Of a stretch of DNA of 64,000 nucleotides, positions 10,669-19,565 are shown piece by piece. The stretch is from Aurantimonas marianensis (GTDB lineage: Bacteria > Pseudomonadota > Alphaproteobacteria > Rhizobiales > Rhizobiaceae): NCBI RefSeq assembly GCF_024195285.1, contig NZ_JALHBS010000048.1, positions 26,907 to 90,906 on the forward strand, in the 5' to 3' direction. A program made the position numbers and the translations under genes. The notes below the pieces were generated by a model. The model had not been told where the DNA came from, did not search any database, and saw nothing but the letters and a program-made list of their open reading frames with translations. Within the stretch, counting starts at the first letter, position 1; every line of letters starts with the position of its first letter.

Positions 10669-11097
10669 CTAGCTATCCTGCCCGGCAGCGAAGGCTGCCA
10701 CGACTTCCGGCCCGGTCATCTTACGCGTCGCATCTGCGAATCTGTAAGTCTCGGGCTTTTCGTCGATAAAGATTTCCTCGGTGAACGCGAAGCGCGATGG
10801 GTCGTCGAATCCCTGCATGGAGACGGCCGCGTGACTGCCGTCCCGCATTCGCCAGAGGAGGCTCGATCCGCAGCTTTTGCAGAATAGCCGCTCGGCCCAA
10901 TCCGACGAAACATATCGACTGAACTGCGTCTCGTCCTCAAGAGTCACTTCCGTACAAGGAACGGCCATGAATACGCCGCCGCTCCACTTCTGGCACATGC
11001 GGCAATGACAGACATCCATTTCCATTTTCTGCGGTTTTGCGGTGAACCGCGCCGCACCGCACAGACATCCGCCCTTAAGCGCCTCGCTCATGTCCAA
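10669..11097 (-). CDS. GFA-family (glutathione-dependent formaldehyde-activating-like) zinc protein
   Basis: A 142-residue protein of the CENP-V/GFA (Mss4-like) fold. The cysteine pattern [21 protein letters not shown] and [12 protein letters not shown] matches the zinc-binding set of the family. Members include glutathione-dependent formaldehyde-activating enzymes, but most are of unknown substrate, so a specific reaction should not be assigned. It sits inside the nuo operon, 3 bases after nuoC and 2 bases before nuoD, and is therefore almost certainly cotranscribed with complex I. An alternative start two codons downstream (MSEALKGG) is possible. An insertion here is unusual for the nuo operon. 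Confidence 0.9.
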   Translation of the reverse strand: MDMSEALKGGCLCGAARFTAKPQKMEMDVCHCRMCQKWSGGVFMAVPCTEVTLEDETQFSRYVSSDWAERLFCKSCGSSLLWRMRDGSHAAVSMQGFDDPSRFAFTEEIFIDEKPETYRFADATRKMTGPEVVAAFAAGQDS

Positions 11098-11100
11098 ACC

Positions 11101-11709
11101 TCAGTTCGGTTTTGCCTTCTCATCACCCGGCAGCACGTAGTCGGTCCCCTCCCATGGCGAGAGAAAGTCGAAATTGCGGAATTCCTGCCGCAGTTCGACC
11201 GGCTCGTAGACCACCTGCTTGCGCTGTTCGTCGTAACGCACTTCGACGAAGCCGGTCAGCGGGAAGTCCTTGCGCAGCGGATGACCCTCAAAGCCGTAAT
11301 CGGTGAGGATACGGCGAAGATCGGGATGGCCGGTGAACAGAATGCCGTAGAAATCATAGGCCTCACGCTCGAACCAGTCGGAGCCGGCAAAAACGTCGCA
11401 GACCGATGGCACGGGATCGTCCTCGCCGACACGCACCTTCACCCGGATGCGTTGATTCTGCCGTGGCGACAGCAGATGATAGACCACATCGAAACGCTTT
11501 TCCCGTTCGGGATAATCGACCCCGCAGATGTCCGTCAGATTGACGAATTGGGTCTGCGGATCGTCGCGCAAGAAGGTCAGTACCTGGACGATGTCTGCGG
11601 GCGCGACGACCAGCGTCAGTTCGCCATATGCCATCTGATGCTCGGCGAGGCTGTCGCCCAGCGTTTCGGCCACGTAGTCGGCCAGATCCTCGGTCGCGAA
11701 TTCGCGCAT
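11101..11709 (-). CDS. nuoC: NADH-quinone oxidoreductase subunit C
   Basis: 30-kDa subunit homologue of the complex I peripheral arm, 202 residues. The diagnostic signature [22 protein letters not shown] appears here as [19 protein letters not shown], followed by [20 protein letters not shown]. The start at ATG 11709 gives [13 protein letters not shown]; an adjacent GTG at 11712 is equally compatible with the GAGG located 9-12 bases upstream. The gene lies 14 bases after nuoB. Confidence 0.95.
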   Translation of the reverse strand: MREFATEDLADYVAETLGDSLAEHQMAYGELTLVVAPADIVQVLTFLRDDPQTQFVNLTDICGVDYPEREKRFDVVYHLLSPRQNQRIRVKVRVGEDDPVPSVCDVFAGSDWFEREAYDFYGILFTGHPDLRRILTDYGFEGHPLRKDFPLTGFVEVRYDEQRKQVVYEPVELRQEFRNFDFLSPWEGTDYVLPGDEKAKPN

Positions 11710-11723
11710 CACAATCGTCAACC

Positions 11724-12302
11724 TCAGCGCTCGATGGTGCCGGTGCGGCGGATTTTCTTTTGCAGCAGAAGCACGCCATACAGCAGCGCCTCGGCGGTCG
11801 GCGGACAGCCCGGCACGTAAATGTCGACGGGCACGATCCGGTCGCAACCGCGGACCACGGAATAGGAGTAGTGGTAATAGCCGCCGCCATTGGCACAGGA
11901 GCCCATCGAGATGACGTAGCGCGGCTCCGGCATCTGATCGTAGACCTTGCGCAGCGCCGGCGCCATCTTGTTGGTCAGCGTGCCGGCGACGATCATGACG
12001 TCGGACTGGCGCGGCGAGGCCCGCGGCGCGAAGCCAAACCGTTCGGCGTCGTAGCGCGGCATCGACATCTGCATCATCTCGACGGCGCAGCAGGCCAGCC
12101 CGAAGGTCATCCACATTAGCGATCCGGTCCTGGCCCACTGGATGGGATCGTCGGTCGAGGTGACCAGGAAGCCCTTGTCGGCCAGCTCATTGTTGATGTC
12201 GGTGACAAATGGGTCATGCGTCGGGGCGACGGCGCTCGCGCTCGCGGTCCCGGTCGACGGCGCGTGCGCCACAAGCGGCCGGTAACCTTCACTCAATCCC
12301 AT
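11724..12302 (-). CDS. nuoB: NADH-quinone oxidoreductase subunit B
   Basis: PSST homologue that carries the terminal [4Fe-4S] cluster N2 and donates electrons to quinone. It has 192 residues. The cluster ligands are visible: the tandem cysteines in [14 protein letters not shown], then [22 protein letters not shown] and [14 protein letters not shown]. The start at 12302 overlaps the end of nuoA by 10 bases, consistent with translational coupling; upstream in-frame codons (to 12323) would extend further into nuoA. The first 35 residues are a poorly conserved, Ala/Ser-rich lead. Confidence 0.96.
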   Translation of the reverse strand: MGLSEGYRPLVAHAPSTGTASASAVAPTHDPFVTDINNELADKGFLVTSTDDPIQWARTGSLMWMTFGLACCAVEMMQMSMPRYDAERFGFAPRASPRQSDVMIVAGTLTNKMAPALRKVYDQMPEPRYVISMGSCANGGGYYHYSYSVVRGCDRIVPVDIYVPGCPPTAEALLYGVLLLQKKIRRTGTIER

Positions 12303-12658
12303 TCCAGGGCCCCCTTCTTCCACTCGTAAATGAAGCCGACCGTCAGAACGCCGAGAAAGACCATCATCGACCAGAAACCGAACCAGCCGAGGGTGCCGAA
12401 GCTTGCCGCCCAGGGAAACAGGAACGCGACTTCAAGATCGAAGATGATGAAAAGGATCGACACGAGGTAGAATCGCACGTCGAATTTCATCCGCGAATCA
12501 TCGAAGGCGTCGAAGCCGCACTCGTAGGCGGACAGCTTTTCGTCGTCAGGCGCTTTGAAGGCGAGCAGAAACGGCGACACCAATAGCGCCAGACCGATGA
12601 CGAGGGCAACGCCGACGAAGATGACGATCGGCAGATAGGATGCAAGCAACTCCGGCAT
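12293..12658 (-). CDS. nuoA: NADH-quinone oxidoreductase subunit A
   Basis: First gene of the nuo operon, encoding the ND3 homologue of complex I. It has 121 residues and three transmembrane helices. The conserved loop [20 protein letters not shown] contains the cysteine that is redox-accessible in mitochondrial ND3, and [12 protein letters not shown] lies in helix 2. The start at 12658 ([14 protein letters not shown]) matches homologues; the longer frame to 12772 runs into the leader without homology. Confidence 0.96.
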   Translation of the reverse strand: MPELLASYLPIVIFVGVALVIGLALLVSPFLLAFKAPDDEKLSAYECGFDAFDDSRMKFDVRFYLVSILFIIFDLEVAFLFPWAASFGTLGWFGFWSMMVFLGVLTVGFIYEWKKGALEWD

Positions 12659-13033
12659 CTCGATATTCCAATCCCTGACGGACAGCTTGAAGATCGCGAC
12701 GGTCCAGACGACGACCGCCGCCGCGCGGTGCCACCGAGGCGTATGGCACGCTGCCTCCCGGTCGCTGTTCAACGCGGCGAAGAGACCGGGCGCTTCCTCG
12801 CATTGCGGCGAGGATTATCGCCTTCCTTCTGTTGAGGCAAGGCTTTGAGAGCCAATGGTCGACGACCATTCACGACGGGACTTGCGAGCAGCGGTTTCGG
12901 GCACGTAAAGCGGTGGCAGGCGCACCTCTGGTGTTCCGGGTCGCGCAAGCGCTAGATTGGCGATCGCGGCGCGCGGCAGCCGGAATGCGACGTGTGTCGG
13001 CAAGCGTCCGGCGCAGCAACGACGGAGAGAGCG
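12659..13033. other. Intergenic region between divergent nuoA and the 109-residue gene
   Basis: This 375-base stretch separates the leftward nuo operon from a rightward small gene. It holds the nuoA leader and the candidate promoter at 12814-12841. The rest shows open frames on both strands but no recognisable protein, RNA gene or long repeat. Confidence 0.6.
12814..12841 (-). promoter_or_regulatory. Candidate promoter of the nuo operon
   Basis: Reading leftward, CTTGCC (12841-12836) and GATAAT (12819-12814) are separated by 16 bases. This resembles the rhizobial housekeeping promoter CTTGAC-N17-CTATAT, with a good -10 box. It lies about 155 bases before the nuoA start, the first gene of the operon. 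The leader between them includes a short inverted repeat (CCTCGC...GCGAGG at about 12797-12813). The call rests on visual matching only. Confidence 0.4.
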
Positions 13034-13363
13034 ATGACACCCCGTGAGGTGCCGCAATGGCAGTCCATGCGAAGCGCGCAACGCGACGGCAATCGCATTC
13101 TCGTGACGCTTCGGGCGAGCGAACAAGGCCCGGCGGAAGTCGACACAGTGCGCTGGACGACGCCACGCAACGCGCCGGAAAAATGCTGGGTCGCCACGGA
13201 TTGCGATCCGCAATGCCCCGTCACCTATCAGGACGACGAACTTCTGGCCTGGATGCCGATGCCGGCGCCGCCATCGGGCAAGACCGCGAGCGATCCCGTA
13301 GTAGACTGGCCGGAGCCGGCCCTCGAAAGTGACTTCCAAGAGGCGGCCGGATCGGGAATTTGA
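13034..13363 (+). CDS. Hypothetical protein, 109 residues
   Basis: I do not recognise this protein. It begins MTPREVPQWQSMRSAQRDG after a GGAGAGAGCG ribosome-binding tract, which decides this ATG over an upstream one at 12992. It has no signal peptide and no membrane segment. The N-terminal 75 residues look folded, with a cysteine cluster CWVATDCDPQC in the middle; the C-terminal third is Pro/Ala/Asp-rich, ending in EALESDF-like acidic sequence. It stands alone on the plus strand between the nuo operon and tRNA-Asp. The good ribosome-binding site and cysteine cluster support a real gene, but no function is implied. Confidence 0.55.
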   Translation: MTPREVPQWQSMRSAQRDGNRILVTLRASEQGPAEVDTVRWTTPRNAPEKCWVATDCDPQCPVTYQDDELLAWMPMPAPPSGKTASDPVVDWPEPALESDFQEAAGSGI

Positions 13364-13457
13364 GCGCCGAGGTGACGCGGACCCGGCCGGTCCGCGAGCA
13401 TGAGGCCGCTCTCCCCCATCGGGGAAGCGGCATCGGTGTCGATTGTCGTGGATAAAA

Positions 13458-13534
13458 TGGCGCGAGTGACGGGGCTCGAACCCGCGACCTCCGGCGTGAC
13501 AGGCCGGCACTCTAACCGACTGAGCTACACCCGC
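13458..13534 (-). tRNA. tRNA-Asp (GTC)
   Basis: On the minus strand the 77-base cloverleaf starts GCGGGTGTAGCTCAGTCGG and ends with an encoded CCA. The acceptor stem GCGGGTG pairs with CACTCGC with one G-T wobble. The anticodon arm CCGGC-CTGTCAC-GCCGG presents GTC, and the T arm contains GGTTCGAGCCC. Confidence 0.97.
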
Positions 13535-13785
13535 GCTCGACCGCTTGCTGCGGCTTGTGAGGCGGTCGTTTACGGACATCCCCCTATGCTGTCAAGCAGA
13601 ACCGGGCAAAGTTTCTCGGGCTATTCGCGGGAAGCTCGACGCGCTCGCGACGCCGGTCATTTTCGCTGTCGCGGCCAGTGGCCACCAGGCGGTGAAACGG
13701 GCCCCTGTTGCGAGGCGCCATTGGGCCGTCGCGCACAACGACCGGCTTGCCAGCAAGTCCTCGAACGCTTAGACGAAGCATCGGC

Positions 13786-13861
13786 GGGCGATTAGCTCAG
13801 TTGGTAGAGCGCCTCGTTTACACCGAGGATGTCGGGAGTTCGAGTCTCTCATCGCCCACCA
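13786..13861 (+). tRNA. tRNA-Val (TAC)
   Basis: The 76-base cloverleaf starts GGGCGATTAGCTCAGTTGG and ends with an encoded CCA. The acceptor stem GGGCGAT pairs with ATCGCCC. The anticodon stem-loop CCTCG-TTTACAC-CGAGG presents TAC, and the T loop reads GTTCGAGTC. Confidence 0.97.
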
Positions 13862-14091
13862 CGCTCTTGCCGGACCGAGCACAGGCGCGATTTTGGCGGT
13901 CGAACCCGCTACCTGCTCAGCTGGCGCAAGCCCTGCCCCGGCTACGCTTGCGGGATGGGCGATCGAGCCCTCGTCCCGGCAGGCAGACGACCGGGGCTCG
14001 CCAAACGGCCCCCCACCGCCCTTCAAGTCAAAATCTCGCGTCTCCCGCCTTCGGGTTCGATCTGCCTGCCGCGCGAGGACCTGAACGCAAT

Positions 14092-14117
14092 TCGGCCGGG
14101 CGCTGACGCCCGGCCGA
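14092..14117 (-). terminator. Strong stem-loop downstream of the HU gene, possible terminator
   Basis: A perfect 11-base-pair stem (TCGGCCGGGCG pairing with CGCCCGGCCGA) closes a CTGA loop. It lies 28 bases after the end of the HU gene. There is no T run on the minus strand after the stem, so it is not a textbook intrinsic terminator; it may act as an RNA 3' end or Rho-assisted terminator. Confidence 0.45.
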
Positions 14118-14145
14118 CATTCGAAAAGATCGCGATATGTCATCG

Positions 14146-14424
14146 TTATCGGTTGTTGACGGCGTCCTTGAGGCCCTTGCCGGCAGCGAATTTCGGCACG
14201 TTACGCGCCGGGATGTCGACTTCGGCGCCGGTCGACGGGTTGCGCCCCTTCGATGCGGCGCGGTGGGACACGGAAAATGTCCCAAAGCCTACCAGACGAA
14301 TATCATCGCCTTTGGCCATCGCGCCCTGAATGGCTTCGAAGACAGCGTCCACCGCGGAGCTGGCCTGCTGCTTGGACAGTTCCGACTTCTCCGCGACAGC
14401 AGAAACGAGCTCATTTTTGTTCAT
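14146..14424 (-). CDS. hupB: HU family DNA-binding protein
   Basis: Histone-like nucleoid protein of 92 residues that binds and bends DNA as a dimer. The start MNKNELVSAVAEKSELSKQQ and the DNA-binding arm segment RNPSTGAEVDIPARNVPKF are typical of HU. The final GKGLKDAVN is also typical. The gene is monocistronic. It lies downstream of lon, a common arrangement in proteobacteria (lon-hupB), but the lon terminator at 14538-14567 separates them. Confidence 0.95.
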   Translation of the reverse strand: MNKNELVSAVAEKSELSKQQASSAVDAVFEAIQGAMAKGDDIRLVGFGTFSVSHRAASKGRNPSTGAEVDIPARNVPKFAAGKGLKDAVNNR

Positions 14425-14537
14425 TAGGATACCCTCCTGATTCTTTTGGCAATAACGACTCCGTGAGCACGGTGCGCGACCTTCGCGGATCGAAACGCCT
14501 TCGGCAACGGCAAGATGCCCGATTTCTCGGGCTTTGC

Positions 14538-14567
14538 AAAAAAAATGCCGCCGAAATCGGCGGCATT
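14538..14567 (-). terminator. Intrinsic terminator of lon
   Basis: Read leftward, a GCCGCCGATTTCGGCGGC hairpin is followed by ATTTTTTTT. It begins about 25 bases after the lon stop codon. The GC stem plus eight consecutive T residues make this a classical Rho-independent terminator. Confidence 0.9.
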
Positions 14568-14590
14568 TTCAACAAATCTTAACGGTGCGC

Positions 14591-17011
14591 CTAGTGGGCA
14601 ACAGCCGTGGCGCCGTCCTCGACATCGGCGCGGCCCGTCAACGGTTCGTCGGCCTCGGACCATTCGACCGGCGTAAGCTCCCTGACGAGCGCGTGCTTCA
14701 ATACCTCGCCCATCCGCGCGACCGGCACGATCTCGAGCTGATTCTTCACGTTGTCGGGGATTTCCGCGAGATCCTTGGCGTTCTCCTCCGGGATCAGGAC
14801 TTTCTTGATACCGCCGCGCAGCGCCGCCAACAGCTTCTCCTTCAGACCGCCGATCGGCAACACCCTGCCGCGCAGGGTGATCTCACCGGTCATGGCGATA
14901 TCCCGGCGCACCGGTATGCCCGTCATCACTGAGACGATGGCGGTCGCCATCGCGGTGCCGGCCGACGGGCCATCCTTCGGCGTCGCGCCTTCCGGCACAT
15001 GGACGTGGATGTCGCGCTTGTCGAACAAGGGCGGCTTGATGCCGTAATCCAGCGCCCGCGAACGGACATAGGAAGCAGCGGCGGAGATCGACTCCTTCAT
15101 CACGTCCTTGAGATTGCCGGTCACGGTCATCTTGCCCTTGCCCGGCATCATGACGCCCTCGATCGTCAGCAATTCGCCGCCGACCTCGGTCCAGGCAAGC
15201 CCGGTCACCACGCCGACCTGATCGTCGAGCTCGGCTTCACCGTAACGATACCGGGGCACGCCGAGGAAATCGCCAATGTTGGCCGCAGTGACTTCAACCT
15301 TGGCCGCTTCACCCTTGAGGATCTGCGTGACCGCCTTGCGGGCCAGCGTCATCAGCTCGCGCTCGAAATTGCGTACGCCAGCCTCGCGAGTGTAACGCCT
15401 GGCGATTTCCTGCAGGGCGTCGGTGCCGACGGAGAATTCCTCCTCCTTTAACGCGTGATCGCGGATCGCCTTTGGCAACAGGTGCCGCCGGGCGATCTCG
15501 ACCTTCTCGTCCTCGGTGTAGCCGGCGATCCGGATGACCTCCATGCGGTCCAGCAGCGGACCTGGAATATTCATCGTGTTCGCCGTGGTCACGAACATCG
15601 TCGAGGACAGATCGTATTCCACCTCGAGATAGTGATCCATGAAGGTCGAGTTCTGCTCGGGATCCAGCACCTCCAGAAGCGCCGACGACGGATCGCCGCG
15701 GAAATCGGCGCCCATCTTGTCGATCTCGTCGAACAGGAACAGCGGGTTGGTCTTTTTGGCCTTCTTCATCGACTGGATGACCTTTCCGGGCATCGAGCCG
15801 ATATAGGTGCGCCGATGACCTCGGATCTCGGCTTCGTCGCGCACGCCGCCGAGCGCCATGCGCACATATTCGCGTCCCGTCGCCTTGGCGATCGATTTGG
15901 CGAGCGACGTCTTGCCCACACCCGGAGGGCCGACCAGGCAGAGGATCGGGCCCTTCAGTTTCGACTGCCGGCTTTGCACCGCGAGGTACTCGACGATCCG
16001 CTCCTTGACCTTTTCCAGCCCATAATGATCGCCGTCGAGGATCGCCTCGGCCTTCTTCAGGTCTATCTTGGTCCGCGACTTGACGCCCCAGGGCAGACCG
16101 AGCAGCCAGTCGAGATAATTGCGCACCACGGTCGACTCGGCAGACATCGGCGACATCTGCTTGAGCTTCTTCATTTCGGCGTTGGCTTTCTCGCGCGCCT
16201 CCTTGGAGAGCTTGGTCTTCTTGATCCGCTCTTCCAGCTCGGCCATCTCGTCGCGGCCTTCCTCGCCGTCTCCGAGCTCCTTCTGGATCGCCTTCATCTG
16301 CTCGTTGAGGTAATATTCGCGCTGGGTCTTCTCCATCTGGCGCTTGACGCGCGAGCGGATACGCTTCTCGACCTGCAGCACCGAAATTTCCGATTCCATG
16401 AAGCCGAGCGCTTTCTCCAGCCGTTCGCGCACGCTGACCAAGGTCAGCATGTCCTGCTTCTCAGCAATCTTGATCGCCAGGTGCGAAGCCACCGTGTCGG
16501 CGAGCTTGGAATAGTCGTCGATCTGGCCGGCCGCACCAACGACCTCGGGCGAGATCTTCTTGTTCAGTTTGACGTAGTTCTCGAACTCCGACACGACCGA
16601 TCGGGCGAGCGCCTCGATCTCAACGGGATCCTCGTCCGTCTCCGCGATGATCCGCGCCGAAGCTTCGTGCCACTCGGTGCGCGGACTGAAGGTGTCGATA
16701 TGGGCGCGGCCGATGCCTTCGACGAGAACCTTGACCGTCCCGTCCGGCAGCTTCAGCAACTGCAGAACGTTGGCGACGGTGCCAACGTCATAGATCGCGT
16801 CGGGCGCTGGATCTTCGTCGCTCGCGTTCTTCTGCGTCGCAAGCAGGATCTGCTTGTCGGCGCCCATCACCTCTTCAAGTGCCTTGATCGATTTTTCCCG
16901 ACCGACGAACAGAGGAACGATCATGTGCGGGAACACGACGATATCGCGCAACGGCAGGACCGGATACAGCAAAGCCTCACCGGCTCCCTGGCGTTCTGGC
17001 ATCTGAGTCAT
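14591..17011 (-). CDS. lon: ATP-dependent protease Lon
   Basis: Cytoplasmic AAA+ serine protease of 806 residues, normal family length. The N-terminal substrate-binding domain starts with [15 protein letters not shown]. It is followed by a coiled-coil region (about residues 190-290), the AAA+ module with Walker [14 protein letters not shown] and Walker [11 protein letters not shown], and the protease domain with the catalytic serine in [12 protein letters not shown] and the lysine about 40 residues later. Lon degrades misfolded and regulatory proteins. The start at 17011 is decided by AAGGA 5 bases upstream; a GTG at 17026 would include that site. A sigma-32-like promoter lies at 17101-17129, and clpX and clpP are upstream. 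Confidence 0.98.
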   Translation of the reverse strand: MTQMPERQGAGEALLYPVLPLRDIVVFPHMIVPLFVGREKSIKALEEVMGADKQILLATQKNASDEDPAPDAIYDVGTVANVLQLLKLPDGTVKVLVEGIGRAHIDTFSPRTEWHEASARIIAETDEDPVEIEALARSVVSEFENYVKLNKKISPEVVGAAGQIDDYSKLADTVASHLAIKIAEKQDMLTLVSVRERLEKALGFMESEISVLQVEKRIRSRVKRQMEKTQREYYLNEQMKAIQKELGDGEEGRDEMAELEERIKKTKLSKEAREKANAEMKKLKQMSPMSAESTVVRNYLDWLLGLPWGVKSRTKIDLKKAEAILDGDHYGLEKVKERIVEYLAVQSRQSKLKGPILCLVGPPGVGKTSLAKSIAKATGREYVRMALGGVRDEAEIRGHRRTYIGSMPGKVIQSMKKAKKTNPLFLFDEIDKMGADFRGDPSSALLEVLDPEQNSTFMDHYLEVEYDLSSTMFVTTANTMNIPGPLLDRMEVIRIAGYTEDEKVEIARRHLLPKAIRDHALKEEEFSVGTDALQEIARRYTREAGVRNFERELMTLARKAVTQILKGEAAKVEVTAANIGDFLGVPRYRYGEAELDDQVGVVTGLAWTEVGGELLTIEGVMMPGKGKMTVTGNLKDVMKESISAAASYVRSRALDYGIKPPLFDKRDIHVHVPEGATPKDGPSAGTAMATAIVSVMTGIPVRRDIAMTGEITLRGRVLPIGGLKEKLLAALRGGIKKVLIPEENAKDLAEIPDNVKNQLEIVPVARMGEVLKHALVRELTPVEWSEADEPLTGRADVEDGATAVAH

Positions 17012-17100
17012 GAGTTTCCTTTCCACGGCATATGCCGTCTACGGCCGTCCGCTTCGAGCCTTCGTTAAGCACTCGTGGCCGACGCCTTCATCGATCGTCA

Positions 17101-17129
17101 ATGTGGGCGCCAATGGCCGGCAATTCAAG
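17101..17129 (-). promoter_or_regulatory. Candidate heat-shock (RpoH) promoter of lon
   Basis: Reading leftward, CTTGAA (17129-17124) is followed after exactly 17 bases by CCACAT (17106-17101). This fits the sigma-32-type pattern CTTGAA-N17-CCCATnT known for alphaproteobacterial heat-shock genes. It lies about 90 bases before the lon start and just after the clpX terminator. lon is a classical RpoH target. Confidence 0.5.
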
Positions 17130-17172
17130 CGATTCGGAGCATAACCGAGCCGCAAACCAGTTGCCCGACACC

Positions 17173-17209
17173 AAAAAAGCCCGCCCCGGCGGGAAGCCGG
17201 GACGGGCTC
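17173..17209 (-). terminator. Intrinsic terminator of clpX
   Basis: Reading leftward, the hairpin AGCCCGTCCCGG...CCGGGGCGGGCT is followed by TTTTTT. It lies 36 bases after the clpX stop, so lon is likely transcribed from its own promoter. Confidence 0.88.
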
Positions 17210-17244
17210 TCATGCCGTCCGCCGATTCCCGAAAATCGAGACTG

Positions 17245-18513
17245 TCAGGCGCTGACGTTTTCCTTCTCGCCGTTGCGCTCGGCATAGATGTAGAGCGGGC
17301 GGGCGTTGCCCTCGATCACATCCTCGGAGATCACGACCTCCTGCACACCTTCGAGCGTCGGCAGATCAAACATCGTGTCGAGCAGCATCGCCTCCATGAT
17401 CGAGCGCAGACCACGGGCGCCTGTCTTGCGCTCGATCGCCTTGCGGGCGATCGCCTTCAGCGCATCCTCATGGAAGGACAGTTCGACATTCTCCATCTCG
17501 AACAGGCGTTGATACTGCTTGACCAGAGCATTCTTGGGCTGTTCCAGAATCTGGACGAGGGCTACCTCGTCGAGGTCCTCGAGCGTCGCCAGAACCGGGA
17601 GACGGCCGACGAATTCCGGGATCAGACCGAACTTCAGAAGGTCCTCGGGCTCCACCTGACGGAAGACGTCGCCGGTGCGCCGTTCGTCCGGCGCGGCGAC
17701 ATTCGCGGCAAAGCCGATGGAGGTCTTGCGGCCACGATCGGAGATGATCTTGTCGAGGCCGGCGAAGGCGCCACCGCAGATGAAGAGGATGTTCGCGGTA
17801 TCGACCTGCAGGAACTCCTGTTGCGGATGCTTGCGCCCGCCCTGCGGCGGCACGGAGGCGACCGTGCCCTCCATGATCTTCAACAGCGCCTGCTGCACGC
17901 CCTCTCCCGATACGTCCCGGGTAATCGAGGGGTTGTCCGACTTGCGGCTGATCTTGTCGATTTCGTCGATGTAGACGATGCCGCGCTGCGCCCGCTCGAC
18001 ATTGTAGTCGGCCGACTGCAACAGCTTGAGGATGATGTTCTCGACATCCTCGCCGACGTAACCGGCCTCGGTCAGCGTCGTGGCGTCCGCCATCGTGAAC
18101 GGCACGTCAAGGATGCGCGCCAGAGTCTGGGCCAACAGGGTCTTGCCACAGCCGGTCGGACCGATCAGCAAGATGTTCGACTTAGCCAGTTCGACGTCGT
18201 TGTTCTTCGCCGCATGGGCAAGGCGCTTGTAATGGTTGTGCACCGCGACCGAGAGCACCTTCTTGGCAAAGGACTGGCCAATGACATAGTCGTCCAGGAC
18301 CGCGATGATCTCCTGGGGCGTGGGCACCCCCTCGCGGGACTTCACCATGGAGGATTTGTTTTCCTCCCGGATGATGTCCATGCACAATTCGACGCATTCG
18401 TCGCAAATGAAAACCGTCGGGCCGGCGATCAGCTTACGGACTTCGTGCTGGCTCTTTCCGCAGAAAGAGCAATAGAGCGTGTTCTTGGAATCGCCGCCGC
18501 TCGCTTTGCTCAT
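17245..18513 (-). CDS. clpX: ATP-dependent Clp protease ATP-binding subunit ClpX
   Basis: AAA+ unfoldase of 422 residues that selects substrates and feeds them into ClpP. The N-terminal zinc finger is visible as [12 protein letters not shown] and CDECVELC. Walker A is [15 protein letters not shown], and Walker B is [13 protein letters not shown]. The pore and IGF-type loop segments are present, including [12 protein letters not shown]. It is downstream of clpP, the usual order, with a 233-base gap that could hold a separate promoter. In alphaproteobacteria ClpXP also degrades cell-cycle regulators. Confidence 0.98.
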   Translation of the reverse strand: MSKASGGDSKNTLYCSFCGKSQHEVRKLIAGPTVFICDECVELCMDIIREENKSSMVKSREGVPTPQEIIAVLDDYVIGQSFAKKVLSVAVHNHYKRLAHAAKNNDVELAKSNILLIGPTGCGKTLLAQTLARILDVPFTMADATTLTEAGYVGEDVENIILKLLQSADYNVERAQRGIVYIDEIDKISRKSDNPSITRDVSGEGVQQALLKIMEGTVASVPPQGGRKHPQQEFLQVDTANILFICGGAFAGLDKIISDRGRKTSIGFAANVAAPDERRTGDVFRQVEPEDLLKFGLIPEFVGRLPVLATLEDLDEVALVQILEQPKNALVKQYQRLFEMENVELSFHEDALKAIARKAIERKTGARGLRSIMEAMLLDTMFDLPTLEGVQEVVISEDVIEGNARPLYIYAERNGEKENVSA

Positions 18514-18746
18514 TCGTCTTTCCTTCCGATCCGGTCCCCTCCAGGGATCCGTTTCTCATTGTCTTTGCCGAGCGTACCCCCAACAGGGCAGGCGGCAAAG
18601 CGACTTTGCCCCGAAGGGTCGCGGAACAGGCGTCTACGCACTTTTGCACATCATCCGACATAACGTCGATTGCTTGAGTGGTCCTTAACGCGTCGTCCGG
18701 CAATATCGAACGCGGAGTGTGGCCGCGACGTGGCAAATGGTATTTG

Positions 18747-19379
18747 CTACTTGTTTACATCGGCCTCAAGGGAGGCCCGCGACGAATACACCGTGTCGAT
18801 CAGACCGAACTCCTTGGCCTCGTCGGCCGTCATGAAGTGGTCACGATCAAGCGTCCGGTCAATGGTCTCGTAGTCCTGGCCGGTATGCTCGACATAGACC
18901 TCGTTCAGACGGCGTTTCAGCTTGATGATGTCCTGCGCGTGACGTTCGATGTCCGAGGCCTGCCCGGAGAATCCGCCCGATGGCTGATGCACCATGATGC
19001 GCGCATTGGGCGTCGCGAACCGCATCTCCTTCTGCCCGGCGCACAATAGCAGCGAGCCCATCGACGCCGCCTGACCGATGCACAAGGTCGAGACCGCCGG
19101 CCGGATGAACTGCATGGTATCGTAGATCGCCATGCCGCTCGTTACGACGCCGCCCGGCGAGTTGATGTAGAGCGCGATTTCCTTTTTCGGGTTCTCGGCC
19201 TCGAGAAAAAGCAGCTGGGCGCATACCAGCGTCGCCATCGAATCCTCGATCGGTCCCGTGATGAAGATCACCCGCTCCTTGAGCAGACGCGAAAAGATGT
19301 CGTAGGCGCGCTCGCCGCGATTGGTCTGCTCGACCACCATCGGGACGAGATTCATCGCGGTTTCCAAGGGGTGCTTCAT
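18747..19379 (-). CDS. clpP: ATP-dependent Clp protease proteolytic subunit ClpP
   Basis: Serine protease of 210 residues that forms the tetradecameric chamber served by ClpX. The catalytic serine is in [11 protein letters not shown] and the histidine in [11 protein letters not shown]; the Asp is in the C-terminal third ([13 protein letters not shown]). The N-terminus [20 protein letters not shown] is the typical alphaproteobacterial start region. The ATG at 19379 ([12 protein letters not shown]) is favoured by homology, because the open frame upstream to 19478 has no conserved sequence. Confidence 0.97.
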   Translation of the reverse strand: MKHPLETAMNLVPMVVEQTNRGERAYDIFSRLLKERVIFITGPIEDSMATLVCAQLLFLEAENPKKEIALYINSPGGVVTSGMAIYDTMQFIRPAVSTLCIGQAASMGSLLLCAGQKEMRFATPNARIMVHQPSGGFSGQASDIERHAQDIIKLKRRLNEVYVEHTGQDYETIDRTLDRDHFMTADEAKEFGLIDTVYSSRASLEADVNK

Positions 19380-19463
19380 CAGTCGTCGTCTCGCTGCTTG
19401 TTCGGGTGGAGCGGCGCCGGACGGCCCCGCCTTTAAGAATCGATGATCGTGTCCGACGCCGTA

Positions 19464-19492
19464 GATAGGGCTTGGCAAAGGGCCGATGCAAG
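19464..19492 (-). promoter_or_regulatory. Candidate heat-shock (RpoH) promoter of clpP
   Basis: Reading leftward, CTTGCA (19492-19487) and CCCTATC (19470-19464) are spaced 16-17 bases apart. This resembles the sigma-32-type consensus, and it lies about 85 bases before the clpP start. It is weaker than the lon candidate at the -35 box. Confidence 0.4.
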
Positions 19493-19565
19493 CCGTCAGC
19501 CGACGGCATTCTCGCAGTTTGGTTCGCCAACGTCGCGGATATGACGCAACTTCGCCGCGCCGACG

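Noticed and set aside
15455..18663. Long plus-strand frames opposite lon and clpX (537 and 543 codons).
   Set aside because: Both follow the codon pattern of the real genes on the minus strand and show no protein similarity.
18734..18748. Small palindrome GCAAAT-GGT-ATTTGC after clpP as a terminator.
   Set aside because: It overlaps the end of the clpP coding region, the stem is only six pairs, and no T run follows.
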